Shown here in pieces: positions 10,500 to 18,721 of a stretch of DNA of 27,862 nucleotides (the stretch's first letter is position 1; each line of letters begins with the position of its first letter). The notes under the pieces are model-generated. The model worked only from the letters and a program-made list of their open reading frames with translations. It was not told the DNA's origin and did no database searches. This DNA comes from Cladosporium sp. IMV 00045 (lineage: Eukaryota; Ascomycota; Dothideomycetes; Cladosporiales; Cladosporiaceae), in contig MSJI02000030.1 of NCBI GenBank assembly GCA_001931905.2, forward strand, positions 1 to 27,862. Reading direction: 5' to 3'. The position numbers and the translations under genes are program-made.

Positions 10500-11766
10500 T
10501 TTCTTTGATTTGGGAAGATGTGTATCGTGGGTGAGGCAAGCAAGGTGAAATCCATAGTCGCACCTTTGAGAGAGGATGGTTGATGTATATATCCCATGTC
10601 GAAGCTCCGGATCAAACGGCAAGGGTGATAAACGCTCGCTCAGCTTGCGAAACGACCGGCAAGTTTCAGATTGGTGAGGTGTTGTTATTTATCCGAGTTT
10701 TGTGGTGTTTGCAGTGTGACCTGTGATTAAACTATATAATCATCTCCTCTAATTGACGGAAGTTTGTTGGACATTGATGTTTGTGGCGTGCGTAATGCTA
10801 AAGAAGAGTCAAGTTCGTTTCTACGGACTGTTGTTTATATGTAGATGTGTTTCCGCCATCGGTAACAAAATTAGGACACGTTCGGCAGGGCGATAGCGAT
10901 ATTAAGCAAATAAGTGTCCGGCTCACTTTTTGGTTCTACTCACACATCCCACAAGCCATCAAAGATATCAAAAGCGATCAAGTGTGCTTTGCATATCGCA
11001 GGAACACTGTCTTTGAAAAGTCGCATCGGAAGAGCTCTGAACGCTCGCAGAACTCGCGAGCTCGTGAGCTGACGATCATCGACAAAGACGGTCGCGTGCA
11101 TGGACTGGACTTCTAGGCGAACATGCGAAAGAGTCGTTCGGCCGTTGAAACCCCGCGGGGCTAGGGAACTTTGTTGGCGAACAGGTAAGTGAGGTATGAT
11201 GTTTCGGCTCTAAGGTCGCGAGTCAACATAGGAATTGGATGAGAAAGCGGGTTGGAAAAGCTATCATCAAGGACTGAGGATTGTACTGTACTTACGAACG
11301 GAAGAACTTTAGTGCAACGAAGAATGGCAGGATTCCACAGATTCTCTGAAGAAGACACGAAATTTCTCGTACGGCAAGTGGAAGCGATGCTACCTAGGTA
11401 TGCTGGGGTCGATCGGGGACGAGTGGGGACTTGTCAAGATTGATGACACGTGATGAAACGTGCAAGAGTGGGCCACAGGGCCAATTCGTACAGGGATTAC
11501 GGATTTATGCGGAGGACGGCGCTCCGTGTTCGATCGGTTGATTTTACTGCAAAGGCGTTCGAGGGATTCTGTTTGTGCAATTTTCTTTTTGATGTCGTCT
11601 TATGTACAAAGTAGTTTCTGGTGGATTCATGATGCTTCTTCGTCTGGCTCGTCGAGCATCGAATTACTTGTCCCGATTAATCGGCATAGATGCTGTGTTC
11701 GGTTTGACAACCGCAGCTCTTCAGTTCTGAGCCTCCGGACAACCGGAAAACGATCCCATCGTGGGA
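10500..11766. other. Intergenic region between esterase and carbonic anhydrase
   Basis: About 1.27 kb upstream of the esterase and downstream of the carbonic anhydrase, both on the minus strand. It contains the palindromes CCCCGCGGGG (11151-11160) and CCGATTAATCGG (11673-11684), and an inverted repeat at 11752-11768. Short frames such as 10847-11116 begin at non-ATG codons and look non-coding. No RNA gene or mobile element is seen. Confidence 0.5.
10586..10591 (-). promoter_or_regulatory. Probable TATA box of the esterase gene
   Basis: TATATA on the minus strand about 90 nt upstream of the esterase ATG at 10499, a usual spacing for a fungal core promoter. This is based on position and motif only. 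Confidence 0.45.
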
Positions 11767-11768
11767 TC
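11752..11768. repeat. Inverted repeat at the carbonic anhydrase stop codon
   Basis: GATCCCA and TGGGATC form a 7-bp perfect stem with a 3-nt loop, and the right arm overlaps the stop codon of the carbonic anhydrase gene (11767-11769). A role in 3'-end formation is possible but not shown; the stem is short. Confidence 0.4.
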
Positions 11769-12637
11769 AGATGTTAATGTTGTGCTCCCAAATCTGCTGT
11801 TGGGGCCTAGCACCAAAGCGGCTCGCCTTCAGAATCGCACGCATCTGGTCAAGGCTTGCGAACAAGTTCCTGCGTGCCATGAACCAACGAATGCCTTCCG
11901 AGCAAGGCGGTGTGGTCAGGCTGCCCTCGTACGTCCAATATTCGTCGACATTCTCGACCTCTTGAAGCGCGGACGCAATGTTCAGATCGAGAGGCTCCTC
12001 GACGTCAGTCTCGTTCCAGTGGACCATGGGTGTGGGGAGTTGCTCGATGAATGAAGAGTTGCTGCTGCCGGGTTCGATGCGGATGCCGACGACTGCAGCT
12101 GCGTTGCCGTCGGCGTCGGCGTGAACGAGGTGGAGCTCCGCTTTGGCGCGGTGGGCGGCTACGGTGTGTTCGGCGGGAGTGTGGATGTGCCAGCCGGTGA
12201 GGTAGACGGTCTTGTTGTCATACGTGAGGCTGGGGTTGCTGGCGAGGTCGTCTTTTTCGTGCGAGATGGTGAAGGCTGGGCCGAACCCCCAGTTGTAGAA
12301 GTTGCCTTCGAATGTGCCGTTGTACTTGAAGGTGGGCTTGTGGTTGGTCGCAGGGCCGATTTCGAACCCAAGGCCTATAGGCACTTGGTGGCTGCCCATG
12401 TGACACATCTCATAGTCTGCGATGTACTGTCAGTGTGCTGCCAGCAATGATCGAACATCAATGTCGCGTACCTTCGCTGACGCTTCCCCAGTCGTAAGAC
12501 TGTGCGTACTCCCAGTCTCTTGTCGCTCCTGGTTCGGCTCTCTTCCTCTGCTGATGAGGATAGTGGTAGTTGTCATGCTTCGCGCAGCCCAGCGTCGAAG
12601 CTGTGAAGAGAGACAAAGCGACAATTGATCGTAACAT
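11767..12637 (-). CDS. Secreted alpha-class carbonic anhydrase
   Basis: Zinc enzyme interconverting CO2 and bicarbonate, here predicted to be extracellular. Exons: complement of 12472-12637 and 11767-12416, 271 residues, joined across a 55-nt intron (GTACGC/CAG, branch CTGAC, phase 1) to read VSEDYEMCHMG. Residues 1 to about 18 form a signal peptide and RKR at 31-33 is a likely Kex2 processing site, as in the neighbouring esterase. Zinc ligands are His132 and His134 in GWHIHTPAEH and His151 in AELHLVH. The class signature YEGSLTTPPCSEGIRW lies at about 218-233, with Cys60 and Cys227 placed for the conserved disulfide. Several N-glycosylation sequons (NGT, NSS, NET) fit secretion. An in-frame ATG at 12661 would add eight residues, but MLRSIVALSLF gives the better signal peptide. 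Alpha-class enzymes are less common in fungi than beta-class ones. Confidence 0.95.
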
Positions 12638-13957
12638 GATTGGACAAATTGGAATCTTCAATGGCTGTGATCAGACTTCGATAGGTATCCCTCGAAACGA
12701 CAGCAACTCCCAAGGAACTGGCACTCTTTATACTTTCCAAGACCGTCCCGTTCGCTGACTTCATCAATCATCGCCATGGCCAGGCCCCCGAGGAGCAGTA
12801 AGAACGGTGGGCTCAGAGTCTTGGGTTTTCGTCAACGGCCAAGGAAGGTTGGGGTTACATGGGGACTTTGTGGAGAGAGACGTAGTGATCAGAGCTAGGA
12901 TTGATATTGACAGTCGGAAAGAATAGACGTCTGGTCAATCAGAGCCGAAGTTCCAACGGGAGGTCCAGGCCTGAGGAGAAACAGCAAGAGGCAGAGTGAC
13001 AGGTGCTTAGCCTGCTCACGCAGGATTCTGCGTTGGCGTGCTTGTGCCTCAGCAGACCATGCAGACGATGAGGCCCTGACTATGCTGATATGAGAAAGGA
13101 ACGCTTCGCTGACGGGGCTTGGTGCTTTCTTGCAATGCTGCCAAGCTCGCGTGGCAGCTTTTTAAATGCCTCAGGCCCTAGTAAGCGTAGCTCAGCCGCC
13201 TAGAATGTCTCAATGTATAACCCCTGTATAAAGAACGGCAAGCCATGGGGTCGTGAAGAAGCGCACCCTAGTATTGTTTCTTGCAGGGGCCTCATTTTCG
13301 TATTGCTTCATAGCCGAGTATAAAGTGGAGGAGAGGGTCTCCAGAAGAAGTTCCAAGTCCCGGTGAATTCCGTTGTATATTGTATTGGCAGACGTGATGC
13401 CATTGTGATATTTCTTAGATGTCTTCAGACATGATGCTGATTCATGCCAGTTGCCTCGTCCGTTTCAGGTCTTTTTCAATACATTTGACTTTACCACAAC
13501 TTGCTCAGGCCAAGTTGAAATAGGGCATCATAGATAGGCAATAAAGAACTGGGAGACTGGCCATCCTCGGCAATGCAAGAGGTAGAGGACATGCATGTCC
13601 GTGTTGTCATTTCTCCGAGATCGACAAGTATGTGGCCTCAGCAGTCTAGTCATGTTAGAGTAGAGGATACTTCGTCAATACGAGTATATTCTCCAGTCAG
13701 GGAGTCTTGACGTGGAGTTGTTAGCAACGGTTGAGTCGGGGAGAGTCCGACAGCCTTACAAGCAGGAGAGATGGCAGCGTTGCGGAGCTTCCCGTCCATA
13801 CCCCACGCTCAAAGGGAAACATTCACAACACAGGCTGGCTGGCTGAGTCGCGTCATCCCCAGTGCCCAATCAACAGACATCACGCGTCATAACGAGCCGC
13901 CCTCAACTCCCTTGCTCCGGTCATATCTTCTACGCGATCAGCCATGCCGCCTTTGCG
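12638..13957. other. Divergent intergenic region between carbonic anhydrase and GCP3
   Basis: About 1.3 kb of shared upstream DNA. From about 12780 to 13760 no frame of 60 codons or more is open on either strand, which contrasts with the GC-rich flanks where spurious frames are frequent. Two TATAAAG stretches on the plus strand (near 13227 and 13319-13325) lie more than 600 nt from the GCP3 ATG. No conserved RNA fold or repeat was recognised. Confidence 0.5.
12727..12732 (-). promoter_or_regulatory. Probable TATA box of the carbonic anhydrase gene
   Basis: TATAAA on the minus strand about 90-95 nt upstream of the ATG at 12637. Consensus match and spacing are both good for a core promoter. 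Confidence 0.55.
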
Positions 13958-16681
13958 ATGAGCAACACACGAAACACGCGCGTGGAAAGTGCGCTTCAAT
14001 CATTACTGGAACGTCTGGTCCCCCAACAACACCCCAATGAGAGCGAACCAGACGCCGAGCGCAGGTGGGAAGATGCAAATGTCCTCGCGCAGACCCTCAT
14101 AAATTCCCAGCCTGAAAGTGGAACAGTGGAGGATGTCAATCACGCGGCAGATCTGATCAAGGAAAGATTGCTCAGAGGAGGGACCGACCGAAGAGATCTG
14201 GAAAGAGCGACAAGTTTTGGCAACTTGTATTCGAGGCTACTCGCGCAACCCGTGCTTGGGCAAAAATGGGGAATACTATACTTCCTTTATAGAGTGGGAC
14301 AAGATGATCATGCCGAGTACGAAGACCACAGAACCTCAAGACACCAAGCATACGACGACATGGATGTCGATGAGCCAGACGAAGTCACGAAGAAACCCAT
14401 TGGACAGAGACATTCGTACAATGACGCGTTTGCGAAAGAGGGGCTACCAAGAATATCCAGAGCTGAAGGACCTACTAGTCCCCGGCCTCCTCCAGTGAGA
14501 GACAGACCTGTGCCAACACGGCAGAAGTCAGTATCCGACGAAACAGCGCCACAGCAAAACAGAATTGAACCACAAAACAAGATGAAGCCTGGCGAGCCTG
14601 CCCTGCTTCGTGATCTACCATTCACACTTCAAGGCCTGTCCTCGAACAACCTGCCATTCGAGGACGATCTGGCATTGAAGCTACCTGCAAACCTACCAAC
14701 ACCGCTGGTGGCCCTGCTGCACACGCTTGCAGAACCAGCACTGCTATACAAATCCCTTACATTGTTCGTCGAGAGCAGCGACACTGGCGGGTTGATCAGT
14801 CAGAGCTTAAAGTCAGCCATTGGAACAGAGCTTCGGTCGTACCTGTCTTTGGTTGCGCAGCTGGAAGGCCAGATTCGCCGCGCACTGCAGCAAGTGGACA
14901 GCAATCTTCCACACGCCGGCCTGGGTAAGGCTGGTGTGACGCTCAAACGTCTGGTCGTCTGGACCCGCGATGCGACAACTGCCCTGCGCTTGATGAGTTT
15001 GATCGTCGAACAAGCGAAGGGGAAGAAAGGCGGCGAGCTTATCAGTCTTATCCACAGCTTCGCAACATCGCATGGCGACCCATTCGTACACAATTTTGCA
15101 GAAAGGCTACTGAGCAACATTACGAAGCCATTTTACAACATGCTACAGAAATGGATTTATGATGGCGAGCTTGAGGATCCGTACCAGGAGTTCTTCGTTT
15201 ACGAGAACCGCGACGACAGGGACGGAATGGGTGTAGGAGCGATGAGTGTCTGGGAACACAAGTACGCTCTGCAATCCACGATGATTCCAAGCATTATGTC
15301 TGCAGATCTGGCAAACCGAGTCTTCTTGATCGGGAAGAGTTTGAACTTCATTCGCTACTCGTGTGGCGATTCTGCATGGGTGGAGAGTCATTCTCGTGGT
15401 GCATCGCGGGAACTGAGCTACAGCGACGCTGCAGCGCTGTATTCCAGCATAGATTCGGCGTATTCGACGGTCATGGCGAGACTGCTAAGCCTCATGGAAG
15501 ACAAGTTTGCGCTGTTCACCCACCTCACCGCGCTGAAGAAGTACCTTTTGCTTGGCTCTGGCGATTTCATCGGTCTGCTTATGGAGTCTTTGGCCGACAA
15601 CCTCGACCAGCCCGCCAACTCTCAATATCGTCACACTTTGACTGCACAGCTTGAGCATGCTATTCGCAACTCAAATGCCCAGTTCGACGATGTGGACGTA
15701 CTTCGCCGTCTCGACGCTCGAATGCTGGAGCTCAGTCATGGTGAGATCGGCTGGGACGTCTTCACGCTGGAGTATCGCATCGATTCGCCGCTCGACGTTA
15801 TCGTCACGCCGTGGGCTAGCAAGCAATATCTCAAAGTCTTCAACTTCCTCTGGCGCGTGAAGCGTGTCCAATTCGCACTTGGAATCACCTGGCGACGATG
15901 CATGACCGGTGCACGGGGCGTGCTCGGTGCAGTCAGCGACAAGCTGGGTGAAGACTGGAAGATGGCCAGAGGCGCCATGGCCGAGATGATCCATTTCATC
16001 GACCAATTGCAATGGTACATTCTGTTTGAAGTCATCGAGTCAGGTTGGGAAGGACTGCAGAAAGCCATCCGAAAACCGGACGCCACCCTCGACACATTGA
16101 TCACCGCGCACACATCGTACCTGCGAGCAATTACACGCAAAGGTCTGCTGGGTGGTGGACACGTCGACTTCACCAGCCAGCTCCACGAGCTCCTGAAACT
16201 CATCCTCTCCTACAAAGACGCCATAGACTCCCTGTGGTCACACAGCATCGACGAATTCGGCCGCCGACAAGAGCGCGCAGCCAAGATCGAAACGCGCACG
16301 AAAGCCGGCAGATGGGGCCTCACCGAAGCCGACGACGACTTCAACTCCTCCTTCGCAGGCGCCTCGACTAACCGGCAAAGCGCCGGGGACGGCGAAATCG
16401 ACTCGCCCATCCCGCCCCTGATCCCTCTTCCAGGCGGTCCGGCCGCCGTTGCGGGCAACGAAGGCGCGATTCTGGATCATTTGAGGGTGAGGCTGCGCTC
16501 GCTGAGGGAGGACTTCAAGGCCAAGATCACGGTGCTCTTGGGCGATTTGCGCGATCAGCCGGATACGGATATGCGATTCTTGGGTGTCGTTATGAATTTC
16601 AATGATGTCTACCAGCCGGCCAGGAGGAGGAGGGCGGCGAGGCCCGCTGCTGCGGAGGGGGGTGCGAGGGCTAAGGCTTAG
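13958..16681 (+). CDS. GCP3: Gamma-tubulin complex protein, GCP3/Spc98 type
   Basis: Core component of the gamma-tubulin small complex at the spindle pole body, where it nucleates microtubules. Single exon, 907 residues. The frame runs upstream only to a GTG, so I start at the first ATG (MSNTRNTRVESALQSLL). An N-terminal helical region and a disordered Pro/Gln linker precede the first GCP (grip1) domain at about residue 216, opening LLRDLPFTLQGLS, the form typical of GCP3 rather than GCP2. The second, gamma-tubulin-binding domain (grip2) runs from about 525 to 830, with KYLLLGSGDFIGLLME near its start, EYRIDSPLDVIVTPW and FNFLWRVKRVQFAL in the middle, and SYLRAITRKGLL towards its end. The C-terminal motif DMRFLGVVMNFNDVYQP is also GCP3-like. 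A poorly conserved Gly/Ala/Pro insert interrupts the C-terminal part at about 815-840. Length is normal for Pezizomycotina. An essential housekeeping gene. Confidence 0.92.
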   Translation: MSNTRNTRVESALQSLLERLVPQQHPNESEPDAERRWEDANVLAQTLINSQPESGTVEDVNHAADLIKERLLRGGTDRRDLERATSFGNLYSRLLAQPVLGQKWGILYFLYRVGQDDHAEYEDHRTSRHQAYDDMDVDEPDEVTKKPIGQRHSYNDAFAKEGLPRISRAEGPTSPRPPPVRDRPVPTRQKSVSDETAPQQNRIEPQNKMKPGEPALLRDLPFTLQGLSSNNLPFEDDLALKLPANLPTPLVALLHTLAEPALLYKSLTLFVESSDTGGLISQSLKSAIGTELRSYLSLVAQLEGQIRRALQQVDSNLPHAGLGKAGVTLKRLVVWTRDATTALRLMSLIVEQAKGKKGGELISLIHSFATSHGDPFVHNFAERLLSNITKPFYNMLQKWIYDGELEDPYQEFFVYENRDDRDGMGVGAMSVWEHKYALQSTMIPSIMSADLANRVFLIGKSLNFIRYSCGDSAWVESHSRGASRELSYSDAAALYSSIDSAYSTVMARLLSLMEDKFALFTHLTALKKYLLLGSGDFIGLLMESLADNLDQPANSQYRHTLTAQLEHAIRNSNAQFDDVDVLRRLDARMLELSHGEIGWDVFTLEYRIDSPLDVIVTPWASKQYLKVFNFLWRVKRVQFALGITWRRCMTGARGVLGAVSDKLGEDWKMARGAMAEMIHFIDQLQWYILFEVIESGWEGLQKAIRKPDATLDTLITAHTSYLRAITRKGLLGGGHVDFTSQLHELLKLILSYKDAIDSLWSHSIDEFGRRQERAAKIETRTKAGRWGLTEADDDFNSSFAGASTNRQSAGDGEIDSPIPPLIPLPGGPAAVAGNEGAILDHLRVRLRSLREDFKAKITVLLGDLRDQPDTDMRFLGVVMNFNDVYQPARRRRAARPAAAEGGARAKA

Positions 16682-17380
16682 GGGTGATAGTGATGGTGGA
16701 AGGTATACTACGAGTTTACGAATGGGATATGTTCTGTTTGTTGTGATTGCGAGGTTGAAATCAAGACTGATTCTCGATGATCTTTTGTGTTTCCCTTCGT
16801 CTCTCTGCGCAGCGTTGCTTGTAAATGGCCGTTTGATCGCCGTCGTGAATGGTGATGAATATCGACGGTGGACTGCGACACGAATGAAAAGCAATTGCGT
16901 GTAGCAATGCACGATGACATTACTTCTATACAGGACGATCAGTACTCTAGCCTTTTTGGCGGCGGGTTGTTTGAAAGTGCCCTATCGCTGTTGGACGCTG
17001 ACCACCTCAAGGGACGCCGGCCGATATCTCCGCATTCCGAAATCCTGCGCGCATCGCTTCCATATTCCATCACAGGTCTTGTGATCTCGACCCTTCTCCT
17101 CGCACTATTGACCTCATCTCCATACTTGCTGCGTAATTCGCCATCCACGCCTACATTCCATTCTCAATAGCTCACATTTGCCATTACAACCCACGAGCTT
17201 CATTTCTTCTATCTCATTTCATCGAACACCGCCATCATAGCCTGGTGATGGGCGTTGCCGACCTTTCCCGACCAAGCGCATACCTACAGCAGTAGCAGCA
17301 CCACCGCCACCCTCCGAAGCATCCGCAAGCAAGAACCCAGAAAGAACACCACCGCCCTCTCCACCCTCACATCCTTCAAA
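16682..17380. other. Intergenic region between GCP3 and the PRELI gene
   Basis: About 700 bp holding the GCP3 3' flank and the PRELI promoter and leader. It contains one ATG-initiated frame of 88 codons (16907-17170) with a possible membrane segment, discussed as a finding but not called. CT- and CCACC-rich sequence precedes the PRELI ATG, as is usual for fungal leaders. Confidence 0.5.
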
Positions 17381-18142
17381 ATGGTCAAATTCTACTCCCA
17401 AGACTACACCTACGACTACGGCTTCTCGACCGTCTCGCTGGCCTACTTCCTGCGCTACCCCAACCCCTACGCGCGCCACGTCGCCTCCACCGACACGATC
17501 GAGCGGCACTTCGACGCGGACACCCAGCGCCTGACAACCGTGCGCCTGCACCTCAAGCGCTCACGCCTGCCGCCCGCTGTCGTCAAACTGCTCCCGCGCT
17601 CCTACCTCGGCAACACGGGCGCGGACGGGCGCACGCAGAGTTTCATCCTCGAGAAGAGCGTGGTGGACGTGCGCAATGGGGTCATGGAGAGCGAGAGCAG
17701 GAATTTGGACTGGGATCATGTGCTGTCTGTGATTGAGAAGCATCGCTATGAAAGGCCTAGGTCGCTGAGCGGGGACGCGGGGGACTGGAATGAGGAGATG
17801 ACGAGGGTGAATATCTCGGTTATGCTGAAGAGTCGGATTGGAGAGCAGATTCGCAAGAGGAGGGCGAGGTGGGGCGAGCAGGCTACTGCTACTTCTGTCA
17901 TTGGAGTAGGGGAGCAGCAGATGCAACTGCAGCAGCAGGAAGAGGCGCCGAAGAGGGGCTTCCTGAGTTCTTGGGGCTCCGGGGCGATTCGCACGGCGAT
18001 CGAGACGATCAGTCTGCAGAGGACGGAGAAGAGCCAGCCCAAGGCGCAGAAGGGCATGAATGTCGTTTTGCAGCGTTTGAGGCACGGCGGGTTGGCGGAG
18101 GTGTTGGAGGGTATGAGGGCTGATCGGGAGGTGGAGGTTTGA
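17381..18142 (+). CDS. PRELI/MSF1 (Ups-type) intermembrane-space lipid-transfer protein
   Basis: Predicted mitochondrial intermembrane-space protein that carries phospholipid (phosphatidic acid for Ups1, phosphatidylserine for Ups2) between the mitochondrial membranes, normally in complex with Mdm35. Single exon, 253 residues. The frame extends upstream to a TTG, but ATG 17381 in TTCAAAATGGTC begins the conserved domain. MVKFYSQDYTYDYGFSTVSL, RYPNPYARHVASTDTIER (26-42) and SRNLDWDHVLSV (106-117) are closer to Ups1 than Ups2. The final helix of the fold (QKGMNVVLQRL) is displaced to about 223-233 by a Gln-rich insert at about 165-192, so the protein is longer than the roughly 175-residue yeast Ups1. 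No cleaved targeting sequence is seen, as is usual for this family. Which lipid it carries cannot be decided here. Confidence 0.92.
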   Translation: MVKFYSQDYTYDYGFSTVSLAYFLRYPNPYARHVASTDTIERHFDADTQRLTTVRLHLKRSRLPPAVVKLLPRSYLGNTGADGRTQSFILEKSVVDVRNGVMESESRNLDWDHVLSVIEKHRYERPRSLSGDAGDWNEEMTRVNISVMLKSRIGEQIRKRRARWGEQATATSVIGVGEQQMQLQQQEEAPKRGFLSSWGSGAIRTAIETISLQRTEKSQPKAQKGMNVVLQRLRHGGLAEVLEGMRADREVEV

Positions 18143-18721
18143 TTTGGAGAAGAGTTTCGGCTCGTTCGGATGGTGGGAGCTGAGGTTTTGTAAGATTTCC
18201 TTGAGAGTTTTGGTGTTTCGCTTCAAGGAGGGAGGAAAACACAATCTGCTTATCTTTTTCAGCGCTGGAGTTTGGGAAGGGTAATTTTGCTTTGATCGTT
18301 CATTTATGAGCACATTTTGGGAGGATGGGAGGGCGAAGAGTCTTGTCTTTCGTTTCACACACACTTGTACATTTTAACGGCAGCTTTTTTGACGGAACGT
18401 CTTTTTGTACGATGATGGGAAAGGAAAAGGGGTATTTGTTATCGTATTCGGACTTGTATTTTTCCCGGTGTTTCACGTTGGATAGGTTGGATATTGTTGA
18501 GAATCAGAAACATCTCTACTCTTTCAGGCCAAACCGGAAAGTCTATTAATGTACGTTCTTTATGTCAACCACACCAACACAGAGTCAAGCCGACACCGAG
18601 TACAAGCTCGAAAACATCAGCGCTCCCACGAAACCCTCAGCAGAAATCACACCTCGCCAATCAACAGGACACCTAGTACAACGACAAAAACAACAACATT
18701 GCAATCTGAATGCAATCCCCC
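18143..18721. other. Convergent intergenic region between PRELI and AlkB-like genes
   Basis: About 580 bp between two 3' ends. It is T-rich near 18240-18480 on the plus strand and CA/CCT-rich from about 18560. Open frames here are low-complexity and non-ATG or overlapping. No gene is supported. Confidence 0.5.

Noticed and set aside
10847..11116. 89-codon plus frame upstream of the esterase
   Set aside because: Starts at GTG only and resembles no family.
11252..11443. Small plus frame containing FSEEDTKFLVRQVE, faintly like a Myb/SANT helix
   Set aside because: Too short, no Trp pattern of a SANT domain and no supporting exon nearby.
17561..18364. 267-codon open frame antisense to the PRELI gene
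   Set aside because: Leu/Pro/Arg-rich translation of a GC-rich coding strand with no family resemblance; the sense strand has clear PRELI motifs.
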